Positions 9,279 to 18,076 of a stretch of DNA of 64,000 nucleotides are shown in pieces. The DNA lies in the NCBI GenBank assembly GCA_041395845.1, contig JAWKZS010000002.1, positions 186,001 to 250,000 of the forward strand, read 5' to 3'. Each line of letters opens with the position of its first letter. Within the stretch, counting starts at the first letter, position 1. A program made the position numbers and the translations under genes. The stretch is from Ch67 sp041395845 (GTDB lineage: Bacteria; Pseudomonadota; Gammaproteobacteria; Pseudomonadales; Ketobacteraceae). Below the pieces are notes generated by a model, which worked only from the letters and a program-made list of their open reading frames with translations, did not search any database and had not been told where the DNA came from.

Positions 9279-10178
9279 ATGGACGTTCGTCGCCCTCTGG
9301 TTCTGCCTTCGCTTGTCTTTGCGTGCCTGCTGGTGACTGCCTGCAGTGCGACATACCAAACCGCGCCGCCAGCGAAGGACATGAAACCCGTGGACCAGGC
9401 TGCGCCGGCCGCCAAACCTGCCGTAGCCCTGCCGGTAACCCCCACGGCACCCGAGGCAACCACAGCGCCGGTTGCCGTCACGCCAAAGCCTGCCGTTACC
9501 ACCGCCTTGCCAGCACCCGCAGCCCCGGCCAAACAAGCCGTGAAACCGCCGGCCAAACCATCGCCCGCGCCCACTCCGGTTGCGGCCGCAACACCCAAAC
9601 CAGCAGCGAAACCCGTGGCGGTAACCAAACCGGCACCCCAACCCAAACCGCCTGTCGCTAGCCCAATCGAAACACCAGCCAGCGCCGACAAACCAGCCAC
9701 GGTTGCCAGCATAACGCCGCCGGCCCCGATCAAGGTTTCCCTGGATAATCTGCCCCTGACCATCGGCGATGCCTGGATTCTGGATCGCACCGAAGCGAGC
9801 TGCAGCCTGGCCAGCAAGCCTGTGCAGCTGGATGACGGCCAGGGCGGCACACCGGTCACACTGCAGATCACGCCGGACAGCCTGCGCATCACGACCATTT
9901 CCGATATCGATACTACCTACGAAAAGACCGGCATCACCATCGACCAGCATGCGCATTTCGATCTGGAAACCGTGGAGCGGCGTACCAACCTGGTTTTCAC
10001 CCGGCAGAAAAACCGTCTGCTGAACGTGATGCAGAACGGTCAGCAATTCACACTCACACTGGGATTCTGGCCCACCTGGCCGCAGACTCAAACCTACAGT
10101 GTGGACATTCCTCTGCAGGGCTTTGCCAGCGCCATGACAGCGCTGAACACCTGCAACCGGTTACTGAAACAGCCATAA
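9279..10178 (+). CDS. Pro/Ala-rich lipoprotein of unknown function
   Basis: 299 aa. A basic, hydrophobic signal peptide ends in the lipobox LVTAC, putting the lipid-anchored cysteine at residue 22. Residues 30-170 are a low-complexity Pro/Ala/Lys linker that could span the periplasm or peptidoglycan. A globular C-terminal part from about residue 180 includes GDAWILDRTEASCSLASKP and an invariant-looking late cysteine. I do not recognise the C-terminal domain. It lies 18 nt before the CxxCH sensor gene, so the two may be co-transcribed. The ATG at 9279 is chosen because it gives the signal peptide. Confidence 0.72.
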   Translation: MDVRRPLVLPSLVFACLLVTACSATYQTAPPAKDMKPVDQAAPAAKPAVALPVTPTAPEATTAPVAVTPKPAVTTALPAPAAPAKQAVKPPAKPSPAPTPVAAATPKPAAKPVAVTKPAPQPKPPVASPIETPASADKPATVASITPPAPIKVSLDNLPLTIGDAWILDRTEASCSLASKPVQLDDGQGGTPVTLQITPDSLRITTISDIDTTYEKTGITIDQHAHFDLETVERRTNLVFTRQKNRLLNVMQNGQQFTLTLGFWPTWPQTQTYSVDIPLQGFASAMTALNTCNRLLKQP

Positions 10179-10196
10179 ATTCAAACGGGGCACGTC

Positions 10197-11078
10197 ATGG
10201 GATTACGTCTTAAATTCAACCTGGTGTTGAGCCTGGTCACCCTGCTGGGTCTGGCCGGTTCCGGCATCGTCAGCTACCAGATCCTGCAGAAAAACGCACA
10301 GGAAGAAGTGCTGGAAATGGCCCGCATCATGATGGAAAGCGCGGTGGCCGTACGCAATTACACCGTCAGCGAGATCAAGCCACTGCTGGCGGTGCAACAG
10401 CGTCGCGCCTTCGTTCCGCAAAGTGTTCCGGCCTATGCCGCTGCCCAGTACATCCGTCGCCTGCAGGAAAGCCACACCGAATACAGCTACAAGGAAGCGG
10501 CGCTGAATCCCACCAATCCCGCCAACCGCACCACCGAGTGGGAAGCCGACATCGTTTACCATTTCCGCAATCACGGTGACGAAAAAGAACTGGTCGGTAT
10601 CCGTGACACGGCCACCGGTCCACAGCTCTACATGGGACGCCCGATCACCATCACCAATCCGGAATGTCTGGTGTGTCATGATACCCCTGCGGTGGCGCCG
10701 GCAACCCTGATCGAACAGTACGGCAGCAGCAACGGTTTTGGCTGGAAACTCAATGAAACCATCGGCGCACAGATCGTGTCCGTGCCCATGTCGCTGCCGC
10801 TTCAGCGCGCCCAGGACACCTTCGTCATGTTCATGACTGCGCTGGTGGCCGTGTTTGCGCTGGTGGCCGTGATTCTCAACCTGATGCTGCACTTCATCGT
10901 CATCAAACCGGTGCGCGCCATGTCTGCCAAGGCCGATGAAATCAGTCTGGGCAATCTGGCGGTGGAAGAACTGCAGGTGACCGGCAGCGACGAAATTGCC
11001 TCGCTGGGCCGCTCCTTCAACCGCATGCATCGCAGCCTCAGCAACGCCGTGAAGATGCTCGACGAAACCATTGATTAA
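10197..11078 (+). CDS. Membrane sensor with DUF3365-like periplasmic domain (CxxCH) and HAMP domain
   Basis: 293 aa. Helix 1 at residues 7-29, a periplasmic domain of about 170 residues, helix 2 at 208-235, then a HAMP linker (IKPVRAMSAKADEISLGNL, SDEIASLGRSFNRM) and no output domain. The periplasmic part ends with PECLVCHD: Cys157-x2-Cys160-His161, the motif for covalent c-type haem, as in DUF3365/Tll0287-like sensors. With no effector domain of its own, it probably signals to the Ser/Thr kinase encoded 10 nt downstream. A gas- or redox-sensing role is inferred. Confidence 0.82.
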   Translation: MGLRLKFNLVLSLVTLLGLAGSGIVSYQILQKNAQEEVLEMARIMMESAVAVRNYTVSEIKPLLAVQQRRAFVPQSVPAYAAAQYIRRLQESHTEYSYKEAALNPTNPANRTTEWEADIVYHFRNHGDEKELVGIRDTATGPQLYMGRPITITNPECLVCHDTPAVAPATLIEQYGSSNGFGWKLNETIGAQIVSVPMSLPLQRAQDTFVMFMTALVAVFALVAVILNLMLHFIVIKPVRAMSAKADEISLGNLAVEELQVTGSDEIASLGRSFNRMHRSLSNAVKMLDETID

Positions 11079-11088
11079 GCGCTGAACC

Positions 11089-12459
11089 ATGGACAAGACC
11101 TTGCACGCGATTCCAAAGGCCATTTCCCGTTACCGGGTCGACAATATCCTGGGCAGCGGCGCCATGGGCGTGGTGTACCAGGGTTTTGATCCACAGATCG
11201 AGCGCACGGTTGCCATCAAGGTTCTGCATCCCCATTTGCGCAACAGCGAGCATGGCGCCGACCTGGAGCAGCGTTTCATCCAGGAGGCCCGTGCCGCTGC
11301 CCGCTGTCTGCACCCGAACATCGTGACCATTTTTGATTTCGGCAGCGCGAACGACGGCTCGTTCATCGTGATGGAATATGTGGACGGCATCGAACTGAAG
11401 GCGCATCTGCGCAGCAACACCTTCATTCCCCTGCCGTCTGCCACCGATATCTGTATTCAGGTACTGCAGGCGCTGGGGCATGCCCATGAGCATGGCGTGG
11501 TGCATCGCGACATCAAACCGGCCAACATCATTCTGCTGGAAAACGGTAATGTGAAGGTGTCTGATTTTGGCGTTGCGCGCCTGGATACATCGGACCTGAC
11601 CAGCACCGGTTTCATGGTGGGCACGCCCAACTACATGTCACCGGAAGGTCTGCAGGGACATGCGGTGGATGCCCGTTCGGATCTTTACAGTGTCGGCGTG
11701 CTGTTTTACGAACTGCTCACCCGGCAGCGTCCGGTGCGAGAAGCAGCGATCGAAGAAACCCTGCACAAACTCAACGATATCACCAGCCTGTCCGGCCAGA
11801 ATATCCGCTCGATCAAACCTATTCTGCGGCGGGCCCTGGCGTCACGTCCGGAAGAACGGTTTCAGAATGCGGCGGAATTCATTGCCAGCCTGAAAGGCAT
11901 CGAGGATATGGACCTGACCCTGGCCACCACAACGCTGTTTCCTGCCCCGCAGAATTACCGTCAGGACATTCCGGTGCCGCAGGAAACCACCAGCGCCAGC
12001 CAGTGGAGCGACGATCTGCTGGTGTCGCTGGAGCAGAGTCTGGCGAAATATATCGGCCCGGTTGCGAAGGTACTGGTGAAGAAACAGAGCCGTAGCGCCC
12101 CCAGCATGGAAGCCCTGGTCAACAGCCTGATCGTGCATATTCCCAACGACGCCGAACGCTCGCAATTCATCAAGGCGATGGAGCGAACCGGTGTTTCCAG
12201 TGCCGGCCTGAGTCAATCAGCAGCCGTGCCACCAGCAAACGAAACGCCGGCCAGCACCGCGCCGACGCTGGCCCCCGCCGTGCAGGAAAAGCTCACCCAG
12301 TTGCTGGCATTCCATATCGGCCCGCTGGCGAGCCGGGTGATGCAGAAAACCATGAAATCCACTCAGGAACCTGCCGCATTGCTGCAACAGCTGGCGCGGC
12401 ATATTCCTGACGAGAAAGAACGCAAGCAGTTCCTCGATCAGGCCAACCGGCTGCTCTGA
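11089..12459 (+). CDS. Ser/Thr protein kinase with a duplicated C-terminal module
   Basis: 456 aa, cytosolic. Hanks-type kinase domain at residues 15-270: glycine loop GSGAMG (22-27), Lys44, catalytic HRDIKPAN (139-146), DFG (159-161), activation segment GTPNYMSPE. All catalytic residues are present. The C-terminal part carries two copies of a module of about 55 residues (about 314-367 and 401-456), each with an IGP(V/L)A motif, a helical run and a HIPxxxERxxF ending. Similar repeats occur in other bacterial signalling proteins; the function is unknown to me. It follows the CxxCH/HAMP sensor gene by 10 nt. Confidence 0.9.
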   Translation: MDKTLHAIPKAISRYRVDNILGSGAMGVVYQGFDPQIERTVAIKVLHPHLRNSEHGADLEQRFIQEARAAARCLHPNIVTIFDFGSANDGSFIVMEYVDGIELKAHLRSNTFIPLPSATDICIQVLQALGHAHEHGVVHRDIKPANIILLENGNVKVSDFGVARLDTSDLTSTGFMVGTPNYMSPEGLQGHAVDARSDLYSVGVLFYELLTRQRPVREAAIEETLHKLNDITSLSGQNIRSIKPILRRALASRPEERFQNAAEFIASLKGIEDMDLTLATTTLFPAPQNYRQDIPVPQETTSASQWSDDLLVSLEQSLAKYIGPVAKVLVKKQSRSAPSMEALVNSLIVHIPNDAERSQFIKAMERTGVSSAGLSQSAAVPPANETPASTAPTLAPAVQEKLTQLLAFHIGPLASRVMQKTMKSTQEPAALLQQLARHIPDEKERKQFLDQANRLL

Positions 12460-12463
12460 CCGA

Positions 12464-13570
12464 TCAGCTCAACCAGTCCGGCGCCAGCAACATGATGACG
12501 CCCAACCCCAGCATCACCACACCGCTGAGCAGCTTGAGCCAGCGGCCGCCCTCTTCCGTCAGCTTGCGACTGCTCAAGGCCAGCACGGCGGCGCCCACCA
12601 TCAGGGAATCGTCGGCAATATAGCCCAGGATATACAGGCCCAGATAACCATAATAAGCCCCATCACCCAGATTCTGCTGGGCAAGAATGGCGGTGTACAT
12701 GGCGGGAAAACCAGCGGTGCACAACAGTTCGATGAAATTCACTACGATCGCCAGTGCCGCTGCCGCCAGCAGTGCAATCCACAATGAATCGGTCTGGACG
12801 ATGCGGCGCATGCGCGCGTACAGACCCGGCTTGGCCGCCGCAGGAATCGACAGGGAAAACCCGCGCATGGACGTGACGAAATCCTTGATGTTCACTGCTG
12901 CCACCAGAATCGCAACAATGGCCAAGCCAATGCGCACCGCCATCGACATACCCACCGCCAGAAACACATTCAGCCAGGCGGCCATGAACGCAAAATAGAT
13001 CGCGCCACTGACCAGCACGAACACGCCGGCAATCAATGCCATGCGCGCACGATCTTTCAGATGCACCAGCATCGATAGCAGAAACAGCAATACCCACATC
13101 GCGCAGGGATTGAAACCGTCCAGCAAACCAATGGCCAGCGTAAACAGCGGCAAACCCAGATTTGCCAGCGACAACTGACCGAGCCAGCCGGCATCAATCA
13201 CATCCTGCACCACTGCCGGCTGACCACCCACCACCAGATTTGCCAGCAGCGGGCCACTGTCATCGGCGCTGCCAAAGCCCATCAGTACCTGGCCTTCGAA
13301 CACAAACATGGGCACACCCGGTGGCCAGATCCCCGCCAGGCGCGCCACCGCCAGCATCTGATCCCGCGCCGCAGGATCCTGATCCACCTGCCAGTAACGG
13401 ATCTGCAGCCAGGGACGGCTTTCCGCAAACACCGGCAGGTAGGCCTTGGCAGCGGAACAATGGGGACAGCCTTCCCGCACGTAGACATCGAGCACGGCGG
13501 AAGGCGCTTCTGCCGCCTGCACGCCGGGGAGCCACCACAGCAATAACAGAAGCGGCAACAGGCGCACCAT
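12464..13570 (-). CDS. Thioredoxin-fold plus CcdA/DsbD-like membrane protein
   Basis: 368 aa. Signal peptide (residues 1-20), then a periplasmic thioredoxin/glutaredoxin-like domain with the redox pair Cys35-Pro-His-Cys38 and a cis-Pro site (GVPMFVF), then about six membrane helices from residue 140 with GLLDGFNPCAMWVLLF. The layout suggests thiol-disulfide transfer across the inner membrane, as for DsbD/CcdA relatives; the substrate is unknown. The ATG at 13570 follows the VF530 stop by 2 nt with GGTGAG upstream; an earlier start at 13591 would overlap VF530. It converges on the kinase gene with a 4-nt gap. Confidence 0.78.
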   Translation of the reverse strand: MVRLLPLLLLLWWLPGVQAAEAPSAVLDVYVREGCPHCSAAKAYLPVFAESRPWLQIRYWQVDQDPAARDQMLAVARLAGIWPPGVPMFVFEGQVLMGFGSADDSGPLLANLVVGGQPAVVQDVIDAGWLGQLSLANLGLPLFTLAIGLLDGFNPCAMWVLLFLLSMLVHLKDRARMALIAGVFVLVSGAIYFAFMAAWLNVFLAVGMSMAVRIGLAIVAILVAAVNIKDFVTSMRGFSLSIPAAAKPGLYARMRRIVQTDSLWIALLAAAALAIVVNFIELLCTAGFPAMYTAILAQQNLGDGAYYGYLGLYILGYIADDSLMVGAAVLALSSRKLTEEGGRWLKLLSGVVMLGLGVIMLLAPDWLS

Positions 13571-13572
13571 GC

Positions 13573-13818
13573 TCACCGCCTTTTCAGCCACGGATTCGGC
13601 GCTGCGAAGGTATTGATATACAGCGTTTCAACCTGCTGACGGGCCCAGGGCGTCTTGCGCAGAAAAGTGAGCGAAGATTTCACCGACGGGTTGTTCTTGA
13701 AGCAGTTGATATTGATTTTCGCTGCCAGACCATCCCAGCCGTAGTGTTCCACCAGTTTCAGCAGAATGGCTTCGAGCGTCAGGCCGTGCAACGGATCTTT
13801 GGAAGGCGGATTGGACAT
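13573..13818 (-). CDS. VF530 family (DUF2132) small DNA-binding-like protein
   Basis: 81 aa. It matches the VF530/DUF2132 family: DPLHGLTLEAILLKLVEHYG, WDGLAAKININCF and KSSLTFLRKTPWARQQVE. A Vibrio member has a solved helical structure related to DNA-binding folds, but its role is not established. It sits 2 nt upstream of the thioredoxin/CcdA-like gene on the same strand and is probably co-transcribed with it. Confidence 0.85.
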   Translation of the reverse strand: MSNPPSKDPLHGLTLEAILLKLVEHYGWDGLAAKININCFKNNPSVKSSLTFLRKTPWARQQVETLYINTFAAPNPWLKRR

Positions 13819-13898
13819 GATCAGCGGAGTTCCCGATTGAATGACGATAGCAATAAACGAAATTCTACTGGGACTGACGCACTATGGCGAACGCCGGC

Positions 13899-14456
13899 TC
13901 ACACATTTCCTGCGGGCAAAACCCGCGACACCAGCAATGATGCAATCGCCTCCCGCTCAACCGGCTCGCCGGCATGATGGGACAGCAAACCCTCCATGAC
14001 AAAGAGGACGATACGGGCAGCAGGCGCCCGCTCACGATCGGGCAGGCCATGAATCGCCAGCTGGGTCATGATCAAGGCTTCAAGCAATTGATGAAAGCGT
14101 TCGTGCCACGCATGAATGGTGGACGACAGGGTCATGCGGGCATGCACCGTGGTGACAAATCCTGCGGTCTGATCGAACTTCTCCAGCATCCACAGCAACT
14201 GTGATACCAGCGGCAGACTGGCCACCCGACTGTATTCCTGCAGCGCCTCGGTCACCAGCGCGTCCAGAATCGCCACCAGCAGAGCATCCTTGTCCTTGAA
14301 GTACCAGTAGAGTGTGTTGGGTGCCACACGCGCCTCGGATGCAATGCGGGCCATGCTGGTGGCGTCATAGCCGGCATCCATCAAAAGACGTCTGGCAACG
14401 ATGACAATCTCGTTTCGCTTCTCAACCGCATCAATGTCTCGCCGGTTACGGGCCAT
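13899..14456 (-). CDS. TetR-family transcriptional repressor
   Basis: 185 aa. The N-terminal TetR helix-turn-helix covers residues 13-60 (ARRLLMDAGYDATSMARIA, SEARVAPNTLYWYFKDKDAL). The C-terminal ligand and dimer domain is divergent, so the inducer cannot be named. It is divergent from an alpha/beta hydrolase gene, and the 87-bp gap holds two near-identical palindromes, so autoregulation plus control of the hydrolase, and possibly the RND permease, is very likely. Confidence 0.93.
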   Translation of the reverse strand: MARNRRDIDAVEKRNEIVIVARRLLMDAGYDATSMARIASEARVAPNTLYWYFKDKDALLVAILDALVTEALQEYSRVASLPLVSQLLWMLEKFDQTAGFVTTVHARMTLSSTIHAWHERFHQLLEALIMTQLAIHGLPDRERAPAARIVLFVMEGLLSHHAGEPVEREAIASLLVSRVLPAGNV

Positions 14457-14471
14457 TTACAAAACTCACCT

Positions 14472-14488
14472 CTTGAATACCATTCAAC
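14472..14488. promoter_or_regulatory. TetR operator copy 1
   Basis: TTGAAT-ACC-ATTCAA is a 6-3-6 inverted repeat at 14473-14487. With flanks, TCTTGAATACCATTCAACA matches the second copy except at two positions. It lies 17 bp upstream of the tetR start codon. Binding by the adjacent TetR protein is inferred from position and symmetry. Confidence 0.8.
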
Positions 14489-14510
14489 ATAAGTGTAGCA
14501 TTCATCCACA

Positions 14511-14529
14511 TCTTGAATAGCATTCAAGA
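14511..14529. promoter_or_regulatory. TetR operator copy 2
   Basis: TCTTGAATAGCATTCAAGA is a perfect 8-3-8 inverted repeat. Its centre (14520) is exactly 40 bp from the centre of copy 1 (14480), close to four helical turns, so two dimers would bind on the same DNA face. It ends 14 bp before the hydrolase ATG, where a bound repressor would block transcription or initiation. Confidence 0.83.
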
Positions 14530-14543
14530 AAACAGGAGTCGCT

Positions 14544-15458
14544 ATGCTGCCCAATTCCAACACCACACAACGTCAGGACATCGAATTCACCAGCGAAGGC
14601 GTGATCTGCCGGGGCTGGCTGACTTACCCCGCCAGCGAAAAGCGTCCGGCACCGCTGGTCATCCTCGGCCATGGTTTTGGCGGCACCCGGGAAATGCGCC
14701 TGGAACTCTTTGCCAATCGATTCAATGCCGCCGGCTTCGCTACCCTGATCTTCGATTATCGTCATTTTGGTGCCAGCGATGGCGAACCGCGCAATTGCCT
14801 GATTCCACAACGGGAAATCAGCGACTGGTATGCGGCCCTGGCCTTTGCCCGCCAGTTGCCTGGCATTGACACGGCAAGGATTGCCCTGTGGGGTACGTCT
14901 TTCGGCGGCGGTCTGGTCATTACAGTCGCTGCACAGGATGGCAATGTGGCCGCTACCGTCAGCCAGTGCCCCATGCTGGATGGGGTGGCATCCGCCATCG
15001 AAATCCTGCACTACGCCGGCCCGCTCAGCTTCCTGCGTCTGAGCCTGCATGGCATTGCCGACATGGCGCGGGACGCCGTCGGCCTTTCTGCCCACTACAT
15101 ACCCTGTGTCGCCAATCCCGGTGAAGTGGCTGCAATGACCAGCGCCGATGCCATGAGCGGCTACCTGCGCATGACCACGCCCGGCTACCGCAACGAGGTC
15201 ACTGCCCGCAGCGGCCTGCTGGTGCCGACTTTCCGGCCGATCCGTGACGCCGCCAGGGTGAAATGCCCCGCCCTGCTGCAAATATGCGAACAGGACTCCG
15301 TGGCACCCGCCGCCGCAACCGAAAAAGCCGCCCGCAAGATGCGCAAGGCCGAAGTGATACGCTATCCGATCGGCCACTTTGATATCTATTTTGACGAATG
15401 GTTTGAGCGCAGCGTCAGTGATCAGACGGCATTCCTGGTTCGCCACCTGCACCCCTGA
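14544..15458 (+). CDS. Alpha/beta hydrolase (peptidase S15/dienelactone hydrolase-like)
   Basis: 304 aa, no signal peptide, so cytosolic. Oxyanion-hole region LGHGFGGT (41-48), nucleophile elbow GTSFGG with Ser119, candidate acid Asp251 (CEQDSVAP) and His278 (PIGHFDIYF). The catalytic triad therefore looks complete. The ester or amide substrate is unknown. CAGGAG lies 6 nt upstream of the ATG. Its promoter region carries the two TetR operators, suggesting induction by a small hydrophobic compound; the RND permease gene follows 111 nt downstream. Confidence 0.88.
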   Translation: MLPNSNTTQRQDIEFTSEGVICRGWLTYPASEKRPAPLVILGHGFGGTREMRLELFANRFNAAGFATLIFDYRHFGASDGEPRNCLIPQREISDWYAALAFARQLPGIDTARIALWGTSFGGGLVITVAAQDGNVAATVSQCPMLDGVASAIEILHYAGPLSFLRLSLHGIADMARDAVGLSAHYIPCVANPGEVAAMTSADAMSGYLRMTTPGYRNEVTARSGLLVPTFRPIRDAARVKCPALLQICEQDSVAPAAATEKAARKMRKAEVIRYPIGHFDIYFDEWFERSVSDQTAFLVRHLHP

Positions 15459-15468
15459 GCCATCAGGA

Positions 15469-15490
15469 CAATAGATAAAAAGGTCTATTG
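15469..15490. repeat. Perfect inverted repeat between hydrolase and RND permease genes
   Basis: CAATAGA (15469-15475) and TCTATTG (15484-15490) are exact reverse complements around an 8-nt A-rich loop. It could be a short hairpin after the hydrolase stop or an operator. The last bases overlap a possible -35 (TTGACC, 15488-15493) for the permease gene. Confidence 0.5.
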
Positions 15491-15523
15491 ACCGTTCGTC
15501 GGCTTGCAGGAATGATGCTGCAC

Positions 15524-15540
15524 GGGCGCCCGTGGCGCCC
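15524..15540. repeat. GC-rich 7-bp hairpin upstream of the RND permease gene
   Basis: GGGCGCC-CGT-GGCGCCC is a perfect stem with a 3-nt loop, 29 bp before the permease ATG. No T-run follows, so it is not a convincing rho-independent terminator; it may limit read-through or translation. Confidence 0.45.
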
Positions 15541-15569
15541 TTCCCACCTTATGCAGCAGGCAACGCATC

Positions 15570-18008
15570 ATGAATTCCAAAAAAGCCAACTGGAAAGCAA
15601 ACGTCGAACGGGGATTTGAACAGCTGGGACTGGCCATGAGCCGCCACCCGTGGCGCTGGCTACTGTGCTGTCTGCTGGTGGTAGGCGCCATGGCTTCCCA
15701 ATTGGGCCATCTGAAGCAGGACACCAGTATCGAAGGCTTCCTGGAAAAGGATTCCCCCGAGCTCCAGCGCTACGACGATTTCAAGGAAACCTTTGGCCGC
15801 GATGAGACCTTTGTCGTTACCCTCCAGGTGGAAGACGTTTTCACCCAGACATTTGCCAGCGAATTACACGCCCTGCACCGGCAACTGGAAGACGAAGTAC
15901 CTTATGTCGGCAAGGTGGATTCCCTCGCCAATGCCCGCTATACCCACGGCGCCGATGACACGCTTTACATCGAAGACCTGCTGCCGGAAGAACTCCCTGA
16001 AGACCCGGCCGAACTGGAAAAACTCAAGCGCTACACCTTTACCAGCGACAACTACAAAAACTTCCTGATTACCGAAGATGGCAAGATGACGGCCATCGTC
16101 GTCCGTCTGAGCTCGTACAATTTCACCAAGGATGCCAACGGCGAGCTGCAGCGCTTCTATCTGGGCGAAAAAGAATTGTCGGAAGCCTATGAAGCCATCA
16201 AGACCATCGTCGCGCAGCACCAGGGCAAGATTTCCGATCGCATCGAAGTGACCGGCAGCATGCCGGTATCGATCATTCTCGCCCACGTGATGGAGCGGGA
16301 TTTCACGGTACTGTCGGGGCTGGCAAACCTGATCATCGGTATCATTCTGTTCATCATATTCCGGCGCCTGTCAGGGGTCTTGATGCCACTGCTGATCATG
16401 GCACTGGGCGTAGTGGTCACCATGAGCCTGATGGCCATCATGGGTGATCCGATGCAGGTGAGCACCTCGATCCTGCCGGCGTTTCTCTTGGCGGTGTGTG
16501 TGGGGGATGCCATCCACCTGCTGACGATTTTCTACCGCGCCTATGATTCCGGCGACGAAAAAAATCATGCGCTGGCCCATGCCATGGGACATACGGGTCT
16601 GGCCATGCTGTTTACCAGTATTACCACGGCGGCCGGTCTGGCGTCGTTTGCCACCTCGGATCTGACGCCGGTGTCCGCGCTCGGACTTTACGGCGCGCTG
16701 GGCTCCATCATCGCGTTCTTCCTGACCATTCTGATTCTGCCCTGCCTGATCGCCATCCTGCCGCTTAAACGACGCCCGCTGTCACAGGATGAAAACAGGG
16801 GCATGCAACCCTTGCTGGCCTGGTGCGCCCGGGTGTCCACCGGTTATCCCAAAGCCATCGTGGGCGGCAGCCTGCTGATCCTGATGGGCAGCATCGCGAT
16901 TGCCAGCCAGCTGAAATTTTCCCACTATCCGCTGGCCTGGCTACCGCAGGACGATCCTGCCCTGATCGCGCTCAAGGAATACGAACAGCGCATGGGTTCA
17001 ACCATCAATCTGGAAGTCCTGATCGATACCGGCAAGGATCGCGGCGTGATCAACGCCGGACTGCTGCAGAATCTGGATGCGATCCAGCAGGAAATCGTGA
17101 CCTGGGATACACCGCACTACAACATCGCCAAGGCCATCAGCGTCGTCAACATCATCAAGGAATCCAATCGTGCGCTGCACGACAACGACGAAACCCACTT
17201 TGGCGTTCCCGATGATCCAGCCCTGATCAGTCAGGAACTGTTCCTGGTGGAACTGGATGAGCCGGATGACATTCTCAATGTGGTGGACAAGACCTATCAG
17301 GTGGCACGCCTAACCATTACCACCAACTGGTTTGATGCGATTTATTCCGAACCGCTGCTCAACAAGGTTCATCAATACCTGGAAGAAAAACTGGCGCCGT
17401 TTGACGTGGACATCAATTTCACCGGGGTCGCCCCGATCATGGGCGTCACCTTCGGCAAGATGCTGATCTCGACGGCGGAAAGTTATGGTTTTGCGGCCAT
17501 CACCATCACGCTGATGATGATTCTGCTGATCGGCAATGTGAAACTGGGTCTGCTCAGCATGATTCCGTCGCTGTTGCCGATTCTGATCGTGCTCGCCGTC
17601 ATGCAACTGGTGGGCGTGGAGCTGGACATGCTGACGATGCTGGTGGGTTCCATCGCCATCGGCCTGACCGTCGATGACAACATTCACTTCATGCACGGCT
17701 TCCGCCGCCTGTATCTGAAAACCGGCGACCCGGCCTACGCGGTAGAGAAAACCCTCATGTCAACCGGGCGGGCAATGCTGATTACGTCCATCGTCCTCAG
17801 CACCGGCTTTTTGATTTACACCCAGGCCATCATGACCAATATGATTACCTTTGGTGTCATTACCGCCAGCTGTATTGCACTGGCATTGTTCGCAACGTAT
17901 TTCCTTGCACCGGCCCTGATGGTGCTGGCCAATAGGCATTGGCACACCATGGATCGTACCGGGCAGAAGCAGCCCGGGCAGCCCGCCACGCCAAGCAAGG
18001 CGGCCTGA
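15570..18008 (+). CDS. RND-superfamily (MMPL/COG1033 type) membrane exporter
   Basis: 812 aa with the duplicated RND topology: helix 1 (about 28-48), a large periplasmic loop, five clustered helices (about 248-395), then a second helix/loop/five-helix unit. The paired motifs in the helix-4 positions are CVGDAIHLLTIFYRA and LTVDDNIHFMHGFRR, carrying the Asp residues used for proton coupling in this superfamily. Members of COG1033 move lipids, hopanoids or hydrophobic compounds. No membrane-fusion protein or outer-membrane channel is adjacent. It may belong with the TetR-controlled hydrolase upstream, but an independent promoter is possible. Confidence 0.88.
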   Translation: MNSKKANWKANVERGFEQLGLAMSRHPWRWLLCCLLVVGAMASQLGHLKQDTSIEGFLEKDSPELQRYDDFKETFGRDETFVVTLQVEDVFTQTFASELHALHRQLEDEVPYVGKVDSLANARYTHGADDTLYIEDLLPEELPEDPAELEKLKRYTFTSDNYKNFLITEDGKMTAIVVRLSSYNFTKDANGELQRFYLGEKELSEAYEAIKTIVAQHQGKISDRIEVTGSMPVSIILAHVMERDFTVLSGLANLIIGIILFIIFRRLSGVLMPLLIMALGVVVTMSLMAIMGDPMQVSTSILPAFLLAVCVGDAIHLLTIFYRAYDSGDEKNHALAHAMGHTGLAMLFTSITTAAGLASFATSDLTPVSALGLYGALGSIIAFFLTILILPCLIAILPLKRRPLSQDENRGMQPLLAWCARVSTGYPKAIVGGSLLILMGSIAIASQLKFSHYPLAWLPQDDPALIALKEYEQRMGSTINLEVLIDTGKDRGVINAGLLQNLDAIQQEIVTWDTPHYNIAKAISVVNIIKESNRALHDNDETHFGVPDDPALISQELFLVELDEPDDILNVVDKTYQVARLTITTNWFDAIYSEPLLNKVHQYLEEKLAPFDVDINFTGVAPIMGVTFGKMLISTAESYGFAAITITLMMILLIGNVKLGLLSMIPSLLPILIVLAVMQLVGVELDMLTMLVGSIAIGLTVDDNIHFMHGFRRLYLKTGDPAYAVEKTLMSTGRAMLITSIVLSTGFLIYTQAIMTNMITFGVITASCIALALFATYFLAPALMVLANRHWHTMDRTGQKQPGQPATPSKAA

Positions 18009-18017
18009 GCAACAGCA

Positions 18018-18050
18018 GAAGCGGTGGCCTGACATTCAGACCACCGCTTC
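18018..18050. terminator. Convergent hairpin between RND permease and gapA
   Basis: GAAGCGGTGG (18018-18027) pairs perfectly with CCACCGCTTC (18041-18050) across a 13-nt loop, in the 68-bp gap between two converging genes. There is no clean U-tract on either side, but position and stem strength fit a shared transcription end. Confidence 0.6.
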
Positions 18051-18076
18051 CTCAATGCGCTTTTATTTACCCGCTT

